Source: Glycomyces niveus
GTDB lineage: Bacteria; Actinomycetota; Actinomycetes; Mycobacteriales; Micromonosporaceae
NCBI RefSeq assembly: GCF_017592475.1
Contig: NZ_JAGFNP010000010.1
Coordinates: forward strand, 124,001-188,000
DNA length: 64,000 bases
Reading direction: 5' to 3'
A model generated the notes under the pieces. It did not search any database and was not told the origin of the DNA. It was given only the letters and a program-made list of their open reading frames with translations. A program made the position numbers and the translations under genes. Shown in pieces: positions 15,918 to 22,636 of the stretch; position 1 is the stretch's first letter; each line of letters starts with the position of its first letter.

Positions 15918-18080
15918 GTGTTGAATGTACTGGTGCTGCTCGTCCTGTGGCTCCTGCTCCTGCTTCCGGCGCTCGCCTACGCCGTCCGCCCCGGCGACGG
16001 GGCCGTCCTCGCCCCCGCCCGGCTCGCCGTCGTGCGGGCATCGGTCCTGTTGGGGGCGTATGCGATCGGCGTCGTCGAGGTCGCCTCCGCGTTCACCGCG
16101 CTCACCGCGCCCACGGTCCTCACCGCGTGGCTCGCCGCGACCGCCGCGGTGGTCGCGGCCGTGCTCGTGCGCTCCGTGCGAGACGTGACCCCCGATGACG
16201 GCGGCGGGCCGCTCGCGCGCTTCACCGGCCGCGGCCAGCCCCTCGACGCCCTCCGCGAGGAGCTCCGCTCCCGCCGCGGCGCCACCCGTCGCACCTGGCG
16301 GCGCACCAAGTCCGCCGCCGCGGCCGCCCCCGCCTGGCAGTGGGCGCTCGGGTGCGTCATCGCGATCCTCGCGATCAGCGTCGCCGTGCTCGCGATCGCA
16401 TCGTCGCCCAACAACTTCGACTCCCAGACCTACCACCTGCCGCGCATCGAGCACTGGGTCCAGAACGCCAGCGTCGCCGTCTACCCCACGGACATCCACC
16501 GGCAGGTCGACATCGGGCCCGGCTCCGAGTACCTCCTCGCCCACCTGCGGCTCCTCTCCGGCGGCGACGCCGCGTACAACCTCCTGCAGTTCCTCGCCGG
16601 GATCGGCGCGGCACTCGCCGCCTCCCGGATCGCCGCGCAGCTCGGCGGCGGCCCCGTCGCCCAGCTCGCCACCGTCTTCCTCCTCGCCACCACCCCCGAG
16701 ATCCTGCTCCAGGCCTCCAGCACCCAGGTCGACCTCGTCGCCGCCGCCTGGGTCGCGTGCCTCGCCACGATCGTCCTCGACGAGTTCACCCGGCCCGGGG
16801 ACGCGAACGCGCTCCTGCGGATCACCGCGCCCCGCTCCGACGCGCTCTACCTCGGGCTCGCGCTCGGGCTCATCGCCGTCACCAAGAGCACCGGGCTCCT
16901 CGCCGCCGCGCCGCTCCTGCTCGTGTGGGGCGTGGGGCGGCTCGTGCGCGACGGCCACCGCCGCCGCCCCTGCCTGTGCGGCCGCAGCCCCCGGCGGTGC
17001 TCCCGCGCCGACGCCTCGCGCGCCGCGACCGCCCGCACCGCCACCGTCGCCGCGTCCCTCGCCATCCTCGCCATCGCCCTGATCCTCGTGGGGCCCTTCC
17101 TGCTCCGCATGCACCAGGCCTTCGGGCACCCGCTCGGCCCCGACGTGCTGCGCGAATCCATCGGCGTCCAGACCGCCGACCCGCGCCTCCTCCTCGTCAA
17201 CGGCCTGCGCATTGCCCAGACCAACCTCGACACGCCCCTGTTCTTCCTCTCCGACGCGTTCGCCGCCGCGGTCAACGGCCTCGCGAACCTCATGGGCGTC
17301 GACCCCAACGACCCCCGCATCACCTTCGGCTCCACCCGGTTCCCGGTGCCCGCCTGGTACCCGGACGAGGACCGCGCCGCGTTCCCCGTCACCGGCGTCG
17401 CCGCCCTCGCCGGGCTCGTCTGGTTCGCGGTCAAAGGCCCCCGCCTGCGCCGCGCCTACGCCGCCGTCCTCGCCGTCGCCTTCATCGGCGTCGCCTGCAC
17501 CGTCTCGTGGCAGCCCTGGGTGAACCGGCTCGTCGTCTTCCTCGTCGTCCTCGGCGCGCCCGCCGCGGGCCTCCTCGCCGCCGGGATCGCGAAAGGGTTC
17601 GTCAAGACCGCCCGCGAACGGGGCCGCCGCCGCGCCGCGTGCGTCCTCGTCACCGTGATCGCCGTCGTCGCCTCCCTCGCCGGCGTCCTCACCGTCGCAT
17701 ACGGCTACCCGCGGCGCCTCGCCGGGACCTGGGGCGTCTTCAGCGTCACCGACATCGAAGAGCGGTTCATGCGCCGCCGCGAATGGATGCCGCAATATGA
17801 GGAGGCCGCCGCGGCCGTCGCCGAGACCGACCCCGACCGCGTCGGCCTCGTCCAGGGCAACGACTCGTGGGAGTACCCGTGGTGGATCCTCCTCCCGGCC
17901 GACACCGAGATCTTCGCCCTCCAGTCGATCGTCCCCGGCCAGACCCCGCCCGACCCCGCGACCATGGACGCCATCGTCTGCGCCGAAGACCTCGACGAAT
18001 GCCGGATGCTCGTCCCCGACGGCTGGGAGTACCACGAACTCGGCACCGTCGCGTACGCGATCCCGCCCGCCGGATCGTGA
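15918..18080 (+). CDS. GT-C-type membrane glycosyltransferase-like protein
   Basis: About 720 aa with some 11-12 membrane helices. The first outside loop reads SPNNFDSQTYHLPRIEHWVQ, placing an acidic residue after the first long helix as in GT39/ArnT-like and related GT-C enzymes that take sugar from a polyprenyl carrier. A soluble C-terminal part of ~120 aa lacks known motifs. GTG 15918 is used because the hydrophobic N-terminus begins right after it; TTG 15921 is equally possible and no strong ribosome site is visible. The adjacent divergent GT2 gene suggests a donor-acceptor partnership. Confidence 0.7.
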   Translation: MLNVLVLLVLWLLLLLPALAYAVRPGDGAVLAPARLAVVRASVLLGAYAIGVVEVASAFTALTAPTVLTAWLAATAAVVAAVLVRSVRDVTPDDGGGPLARFTGRGQPLDALREELRSRRGATRRTWRRTKSAAAAAPAWQWALGCVIAILAISVAVLAIASSPNNFDSQTYHLPRIEHWVQNASVAVYPTDIHRQVDIGPGSEYLLAHLRLLSGGDAAYNLLQFLAGIGAALAASRIAAQLGGGPVAQLATVFLLATTPEILLQASSTQVDLVAAAWVACLATIVLDEFTRPGDANALLRITAPRSDALYLGLALGLIAVTKSTGLLAAAPLLLVWGVGRLVRDGHRRRPCLCGRSPRRCSRADASRAATARTATVAASLAILAIALILVGPFLLRMHQAFGHPLGPDVLRESIGVQTADPRLLLVNGLRIAQTNLDTPLFFLSDAFAAAVNGLANLMGVDPNDPRITFGSTRFPVPAWYPDEDRAAFPVTGVAALAGLVWFAVKGPRLRRAYAAVLAVAFIGVACTVSWQPWVNRLVVFLVVLGAPAAGLLAAGIAKGFVKTARERGRRRAACVLVTVIAVVASLAGVLTVAYGYPRRLAGTWGVFSVTDIEERFMRRREWMPQYEEAAAAVAETDPDRVGLVQGNDSWEYPWWILLPADTEIFALQSIVPGQTPPDPATMDAIVCAEDLDECRMLVPDGWEYHELGTVAYAIPPAGS

Positions 18081-18129
18081 ACACGACACACACCGGCGGA
18101 CCGGCTGACCTGCCTAGACGGGCTGTCCG

Positions 18130-18135
18130 TAGGCT
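18130..18135 (+). promoter_or_regulatory. -10 hexamer of dcd
   Basis: TAGGCT, ending 6 nt before ATG 18142. Confidence 0.4.
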
Positions 18136-18141
18136 GGGGCC

Positions 18142-18717
18142 ATGCTGCTTAGCGACCGCGACATCCTCGATGCCGTCAAGAACGACCGCCTCGGCATCCA
18201 GCCGTTCGACGACGAGCTCGTGCAGCCCTCCAGCATCGACGTCCGCCTCGACCGGCGCTTCCGGGTCTTCAACAACCAGAAGTACACCCACATCGACCCG
18301 TCGAAGCAGCAGGACGACCTCACCTCCGCCGTCGAGGTCGCCGACGACGAGTCCTTCGTCCTCCACCCCGGCGAATTCGTGCTCGCCTCCACCCTCGAGG
18401 TCATCACCCTCCCCGCCGACCTCGCCGCCCGCCTCGAAGGCAAGTCGAGCCTCGGCCGCCTCGGCCTGCTCACCCACTCCACCGCCGGCTTCATCGACCC
18501 CGGCTTCTCCGGGCACGTCACCCTCGAGCTCTCCAACGTCGCCAATCTGCCCATCACCCTGTGGCCGGGGATGAAGATCGGGCAGCTGTGCGTCTTCCGG
18601 CTCACCAGCCCCGCGGAGAACCCGTACGGCGCCGGGGCGAACTTCTCCCGCTACCAGGACCAGCGCGGCCCGACTCCGTCGAAGTCGTGGATGCACTGGC
18701 GCACTTGGCCCACCTAG
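18142..18717 (+). CDS. dcd: dCTP deaminase Dcd
   Basis: 191 aa, the family length. MLLSDRDILDAV, QPSSIDVRLDRRFRVF, the nucleotide loop EGKSSLGRLGL, the catalytic region THSTAGFIDPGFSGHVTLEL and the C-terminal closing segment RGPTPSKSW are all present. It deaminates dCTP in dTTP synthesis; actinobacterial enzymes of this type (as in Mycobacterium tuberculosis) are bifunctional and also hydrolyse dUTP. Monocistronic by context. Confidence 0.96.
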   Translation: MLLSDRDILDAVKNDRLGIQPFDDELVQPSSIDVRLDRRFRVFNNQKYTHIDPSKQQDDLTSAVEVADDESFVLHPGEFVLASTLEVITLPADLAARLEGKSSLGRLGLLTHSTAGFIDPGFSGHVTLELSNVANLPITLWPGMKIGQLCVFRLTSPAENPYGAGANFSRYQDQRGPTPSKSWMHWRTWPT

Positions 18718-18804
18718 GCCGACATGTCCGAAGTCAGGGTGCTTGCTACCTCCCCGTTGGCAGTTTCTCGGCCGAAACGCCAGAATTAGGGGCGCTATCA
18801 GGCT

Positions 18805-18810
18805 TACGCT
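18805..18810 (+). promoter_or_regulatory. -10 hexamer of the MscS-like gene
   Basis: TACGCT, ending 6 nt before ATG 18817. Confidence 0.4.
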
Positions 18811-18816
18811 GCGGTT

Positions 18817-19695
18817 ATGGACATATCGCAGAGCTTCCAGAACATGTTGGACACAGTGGTCGCGTTCCTGCCGCGGGCACTGGCGTTCCTGGCGATCCTC
18901 ATCATCGGTTGGTTTGTCAGCCTTTGGGTCGGCAAGCTGATCGGGAAACTGCTCCACAAGGTCGGCCTCGACAAGGCCGGCGAGAAATCCGGTCTGCGTC
19001 GTTTCACCGGCAGATTCGAACTGAGCGAGCTGCTCGGCAAGATCATCTACTACATGCTGCTGCTGTTCACGCTGCAGCTGGCGTTCGGCGCGTTCGGGAA
19101 CAACCCGGTCTCGACGCTGCTCAACCAGCTCGTCGGCTGGCTGCCGCAGCTGTTCGTCGCGCTCGTCATCATCGTGGTGGCCTTCGCGATCGCCAACGCG
19201 GTGCACGGCATCGTCAGCGGCACCCTGAGCGGGACGAGCTACGGGAACATCGTCGCCCGCATCTGCCAGGTCGCGATCATCTTCTTCGGCGCGGTCGCCG
19301 CGTTCGGCCAGGTCGGGATCGCCACGACCGTGACCACGCCGATCCTGTGGACCGTGCTCGCCATGATCGCGGGCGTCGTCATCGTCGGCGTCGGCGGCGG
19401 GCTCGTCGGCCCGATGCGCGCGCGCTGGGAGCGGATGCTCGACACCGCCGAGGACGAGGCGGCGAAGATGCAGACGAGCGGCGGCGACATGCCCGGCGAC
19501 ACGACGTCGCCGATGTCGAAGAAGTACCGCTCCGAGCGGTACGGGTCGGCCGCCGACACCCAGGCCCCGGCGGCGGGCGCCATGGGCGAGGCGGGCGAGA
19601 TGGGCGGCGCGATGCCCGAGGGAGCGCGGCCGCGCGGGACGAGCGCGGGCGCGGGCCTCGAGACCGAGCGCCCGATGCCGCCGAACGAGCCTTAG
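18817..19695 (+). CDS. Mechanosensitive-channel-like membrane protein (conserved TM helix type)
   Basis: 292 aa. Five hydrophobic helices occupy residues ~15-215, with paired amphipathic repeats typical of the CmpX/conserved-TM-helix (PF05552) relatives of MscS: RALAFLAILIIGWFVSLWVG, LPQLFVALVIIVVAFAIANA, and glycine-rich IAGVVIVGVGGGLVGPM. The last 80 residues are a soluble Gly/Ala/Pro/Met tail of low complexity. The MscS beta-domain is absent, so gating and ion selectivity are unknown. A role in osmotic or membrane stress is family inference. Confidence 0.75.
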   Translation: MDISQSFQNMLDTVVAFLPRALAFLAILIIGWFVSLWVGKLIGKLLHKVGLDKAGEKSGLRRFTGRFELSELLGKIIYYMLLLFTLQLAFGAFGNNPVSTLLNQLVGWLPQLFVALVIIVVAFAIANAVHGIVSGTLSGTSYGNIVARICQVAIIFFGAVAAFGQVGIATTVTTPILWTVLAMIAGVVIVGVGGGLVGPMRARWERMLDTAEDEAAKMQTSGGDMPGDTTSPMSKKYRSERYGSAADTQAPAAGAMGEAGEMGGAMPEGARPRGTSAGAGLETERPMPPNEP

Positions 19696-19814
19696 GAGCC
19701 GCACCGGGAGGCGATGTGTCTGGCCTCCCGTGGCGTTTCCGCAAGCGCGGCAAGGTGAGGCGCCGCGAATCGGGGTCCCCGGCGGGGGAGGCCCCGGCGG
19801 GCACTGCTCGACAC

Positions 19815-19848
19815 GCCGGCCGCACTCCGGAGACGGGGTGCGGCCGGC
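19815..19848 (+). terminator. Terminator after the MscS-like gene
   Basis: Perfect 11-bp stem (GCCGGCCGCAC at 19815-19825, GTGCGGCCGGC at 19838-19848) with a 12-nt loop and no T-tract. Confidence 0.55.
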
Positions 19849-19947
19849 CCGCGTCCCCGGCGTGATCCGCCACTTGCGCCGTGTGCAAAAGTGGGCTTTT
19901 GCTCCCTGCTCACGGGTGTACGCGCGAGTAGCCTCATCGAGGTGGAG

Positions 19948-20535
19948 ATGAATGCCGATAGCCGAGGCGGTTCGAAGCGCCGCCGCGAGATCCTCGACGT
20001 GGCCGTCCGACTGCTCGCCAAGCACGGGTACCACGGCGTATCGATGGACGACATCGGCGCGGCCGCCTCCATCACCGGGCCCGCGCTGTACCACCACTTC
20101 AAGGGCGGCAAGGAGCAAATGCTCGCCGACGCCCTCATCCCCGTCTCGGAACGGCTCCTGGCGGGCGGGCGCCACTGGGCGTCGCTGCACTCGGAGGACC
20201 CGCAGGCCGCGCTCGAGGCGCTGGTGGACTTCCACCTCGAGGTCGTCATCGACTCGCCCGAGATCGTCATCCTCCACCTGCACGAGCTCGACCGGCTCCC
20301 CGAGGAGCCGCGCCGCCAGGTGCGCAAGCTCCAGCGCGTCTACGTCGAGGAGTGGGTGGGCGTGCTGTGCCGGCTGCGCCCCGGGCTCCAGCCCGAACAG
20401 GCGCGCGTCCTCGCCCACGGCGCCTTCGGCCTCATGAACTCCACCCCGTACCTCTCCCTCGGCGAAGAGGTCAGCGCCGACGAAACCGCGGCCCTCCTCC
20501 GAGCAGCGGCCCTCCGGGCCCTCGACCCCGGCTAG
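19948..20535 (+). CDS. TetR/AcrR-family transcriptional regulator
   Basis: 195 aa from ATG 19948, preceded by AGGTGGAG. The N-terminal helix-turn-helix is intact: RREILDVAVRLLAKHGYHGV, then SMDDIGAAASITGPALYHHF. The ligand domain is helical with no recognised specificity. Proteins of this type are often repressors of acyl-CoA and branched-chain amino acid catabolism; the HMG-CoA lyase gene begins 161 nt downstream on the same strand and is its most plausible target. Confidence 0.85.
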   Translation: MNADSRGGSKRRREILDVAVRLLAKHGYHGVSMDDIGAAASITGPALYHHFKGGKEQMLADALIPVSERLLAGGRHWASLHSEDPQAALEALVDFHLEVVIDSPEIVILHLHELDRLPEEPRRQVRKLQRVYVEEWVGVLCRLRPGLQPEQARVLAHGAFGLMNSTPYLSLGEEVSADETAALLRAAALRALDPG

Positions 20536-20624
20536 GGCGGATCCTCCGCTCCCGCGCGACCCGTGCGCCTGCCTGCCCGGGCGCGTTGGGCGGGTATACC
20601 GACCTCCTTTCGTGTTGGCGGTCG

Positions 20625-20639
20625 TCCCGCATTGCGGGA
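20625..20639. promoter_or_regulatory. Small palindrome upstream of the HMG-CoA lyase gene
   Basis: TCCCGC and GCGGGA flank ATT, 57 nt before the lyase start and downstream of the tetR stop. It is a possible operator for the TetR protein but short enough to be chance. Confidence 0.25.
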
Positions 20640-20696
20640 ATGGGGGTTAGCATGGGCTGATGGGCCGCAACGGGTCGCGGTCCGGGGAGGCGGAGC

Positions 20697-21602
20697 ATGC
20701 ACCAGCCCGATCGGGTCTCGCTGCGCGAGGTGGCCCCTCGCGACGGCCTGCAGAACGAGCCGCCCGTGCCGACCGCCGACAAGATTCGGCTGATCGACGC
20801 GCTGTCGCGCACGGGCCTGTCGCGCATCGAGGCGGTCAGCTTCGTCAGCCCGAAGGCCGTGCCGCAGATGGCCGACGCCGCCGAGGTGTGGAAGGCCGTC
20901 GAGAAGCACTCCGGCATCCGCTACAGCGCCCTCGCCCCCAACCGCCGCGGCGTGGAGCGCGCCCTCGAGGCCGGGTTCACCGCAGTCGAGGTGGTCGTCT
21001 CGGCTTCGGAGACCCACAACCGCGCCAACATCGGGCGCAGCGTGGCCGAATCGCTCGCCGAGCTGCCCGACATCTGCGGCCTGGCGCGCGAGCACCTCGC
21101 CTCGGTCGAGGTCATCATCGCCACGAGCTTCGGCTGCCCCTTCGAAGGCGACATCGCGCCCGCGAAGGTCGCCCGGATCGTGGAGGCGGCCGAGGCCGCG
21201 GGGGCCGGTCGAGTCGCGTTCGGCGACACCACCGGCATGGGGACCCCTCGCCGTGTCACTGAACTGCTCGACGCGGTCGACACCGCGCTGCCGATGCTCA
21301 TGCACTTCCACGACACCCGGGGGACCGCCCTGGCCAACCTCCTCACTGCGCTCGATCGCGGCGTCGTGGAGTTCGACGCCAGCGTGGGCGGAATCGGCGG
21401 ATGCCCGTTCGCTCCGGGCGCCTCCGGCAATGTGGCGACCGAGGAAGTGGTCCACATGCTCCACGACATGGGCGTGGAGACCGGTGTGGACCTCGAAGCC
21501 CTCATCCGCACTGCCGAACTCGCCCAGGAGATCGTGGGCCGGCCGCTCGAGTCCGGCGTCCTTCGCGCCGGGCCCAGGACAAGGTTGACGCCGAAACCTT
21601 AA
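20697..21602 (+). CDS. mvaB: Hydroxymethylglutaryl-CoA lyase
   Basis: 301 aa TIM-barrel enzyme of the HMGL/DRE-TIM group. The start VSLREVAPRDGLQNE carries the metal- and substrate-binding R-D-G-L-Q; FGDTTGMGTP, MHFHDTRGTALAN with the metal histidines, and GGIGGCPFAPGASGNVATEE with the signature cysteine are all present. It splits HMG-CoA to acetoacetate and acetyl-CoA at the end of leucine degradation. The rest of the leucine pathway is not in this window. GGGAGGCGGAG precedes the ATG. Confidence 0.93.
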   Translation: MHQPDRVSLREVAPRDGLQNEPPVPTADKIRLIDALSRTGLSRIEAVSFVSPKAVPQMADAAEVWKAVEKHSGIRYSALAPNRRGVERALEAGFTAVEVVVSASETHNRANIGRSVAESLAELPDICGLAREHLASVEVIIATSFGCPFEGDIAPAKVARIVEAAEAAGAGRVAFGDTTGMGTPRRVTELLDAVDTALPMLMHFHDTRGTALANLLTALDRGVVEFDASVGGIGGCPFAPGASGNVATEEVVHMLHDMGVETGVDLEALIRTAELAQEIVGRPLESGVLRAGPRTRLTPKP

Positions 21603-21608
21603 GCAGAC

Positions 21609-21634
21609 CTGAAGCCGCCTGAAGACGGCTTCAG
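21609..21634 (+). terminator. First terminator hairpin after the HMG-CoA lyase gene
   Basis: CTGAAGCCG and CGGCTTCAG pair perfectly over 9 bp with an 8-nt loop, 6 nt after the stop. Confidence 0.5.
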
Positions 21635-21655
21635 GAAGGCGCGCACGGGCATAGC

Positions 21656-21691
21656 GAAGGCCCCGGGGTCTCGAACCTCCCCGGGGCCTTC
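21656..21691. terminator. Strong bidirectional terminator
   Basis: Perfect 13-bp stem (GAAGGCCCCGGGG at 21656-21668, CCCCGGGGCCTTC at 21679-21691) between the lyase gene and the convergent membrane-protein gene. Confidence 0.7.
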
Positions 21692-21823
21692 ATCCGGACA
21701 CCGCCACAGGACGGCCGGTGCCCGCGTGCCGGGTAAAACCTCCGAATACCCGGACGACCTCATCGTGACATCGAAATCCCAGAGTTCCCATGGAACTCAG
21801 ACGAATCTCACGTCACATTTCTC

Positions 21824-22435
21824 TTACTCGTCGGAATCATCAGGGACATATTCCGCGAACTTCCACGCCGCCAGCACCGCCGCCACCACCACGAGACCGA
21901 ACACGCCCCGCCAGCCGTACAGCGGCACCGCGAACAGCGCCCCCACACCCGCCGCGATGCCCGTCAGCAGTGCCGCCGCCGACAGGGCGATCGACCCCGA
22001 GCCGTCCCCGACCTCCGCGGCCGACACCACCCGGCCCGACAGCGCCACCGCGAACCCGGCGGCGATGCCGAACGCCCCGGCCGCGCCGATCGCGAACCCG
22101 AACCCCGGCGACAGCGCCACAGCGAGCGCGCCGAGTGCCAACGCCCCCAACGCGATCGCCCCGGTGTACCGGGCACGGCCGAGCGTCCCGGTGCGCCGGG
22201 TCGCGTTCGCCGCCACGACGAAACCGATCGCGAAGGCCCCCAACGGCCACAGCCGCGTCCCCGGCGAAGCATGGAACTCGGCGGCGATGTCGATGACCAG
22301 GAACGCGGTCACCGCCGCGGCCGCGAAGGCCACGGCCTGCCCGTACGCCGCCCACAGCGCCGGCGCCCAGCGGAGCGGGCCGCGGCGCTTCGGCGCGGCG
22401 GCCCTCGGCGTCGGAATCTGAGTCGGTGCGGTCAT
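21824..22435 (-). CDS. Half-length MFS-like membrane protein
   Basis: 203 aa with six predicted membrane helices. The fifth-sixth helix junction LLTGIAAGVGALFAVPLYGW followed by RGVFGLVVVAAVLAAWK closely matches the end of the first six-helix bundle of major facilitator proteins, and an earlier TRRTGTLGRARYTG loop resembles the motif-A region. The second bundle is missing, so it is either a truncated transporter or a small stand-alone half. It is divergent from the first LAL regulator, with matching CGACTGGG sites in the shared promoter region, so it is a likely regulatory target. Confidence 0.5.
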   Translation of the reverse strand: MTAPTQIPTPRAAAPKRRGPLRWAPALWAAYGQAVAFAAAAVTAFLVIDIAAEFHASPGTRLWPLGAFAIGFVVAANATRRTGTLGRARYTGAIALGALALGALAVALSPGFGFAIGAAGAFGIAAGFAVALSGRVVSAAEVGDGSGSIALSAAALLTGIAAGVGALFAVPLYGWRGVFGLVVVAAVLAAWKFAEYVPDDSDE

Positions 22436-22442
22436 GGGAACG

Positions 22443-22448
22443 ACGCTA
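22443..22448 (-). promoter_or_regulatory. -10 hexamer of the half-MFS gene
   Basis: Reads TAGCGT on the minus strand, ending 7 nt before ATG 22435 and 31 nt from the nearest CCCAGTCG box. Confidence 0.45.
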
Positions 22449-22479
22449 CGAGCGCGTCCGCGTCCGCGCCCCGGTCGCC

Positions 22480-22562
22480 CGACTGGGATCGGCGACTGGG
22501 AACCGAACCCGGTAAGCGCGAGCGTTCGACCAGGTGGCGGCCGCCCCAGTCGACCCCAGTCG
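22480..22562. promoter_or_regulatory. Symmetric array of four CGACTGGG/CCCAGTCG boxes
   Basis: CGACTGGG occurs at 22480-22487 and 22493-22500, and its reverse complement CCCAGTCG at 22545-22552 and 22555-22562. Each pair points toward one of the two divergent promoters, leaving 31 nt to the minus-strand -10 (TAGCGT) and 32 nt to the plus-strand -10 (TACCCT at 22595-22600). The spacing is what an activator bound near -45 would need; the adjacent LAL regulator is the obvious candidate. Confidence 0.55.
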
Positions 22563-22594
22563 AATGACAGATGCGAGCGGTCGGACCCCGTGGC

Positions 22595-22600
22595 TACCCT
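22595..22600 (+). promoter_or_regulatory. -10 hexamer of the first LAL regulator gene
   Basis: TACCCT, 36 nt before GTG 22637, so this transcript would have a leader and use the GGATGGA ribosome site at about 22624-22630. Confidence 0.4.
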
Positions 22601-22636
22601 GGAAGGGTCCCCGGTCGTCCTGAGGATGGAGCCGCC

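Noticed and set aside
19716..19865. 49-codon GTG frame with a good GGGAGG site, basic product
   Set aside because: The terminator hairpin at 19815-19848 lies inside it and no relative is recognised. It could be real but is not supported enough to list.
22571..22636. Earlier ATG for the first LAL gene
   Set aside because: The 22 added residues have no counterpart in the paralogue and the -10 box lies inside them.
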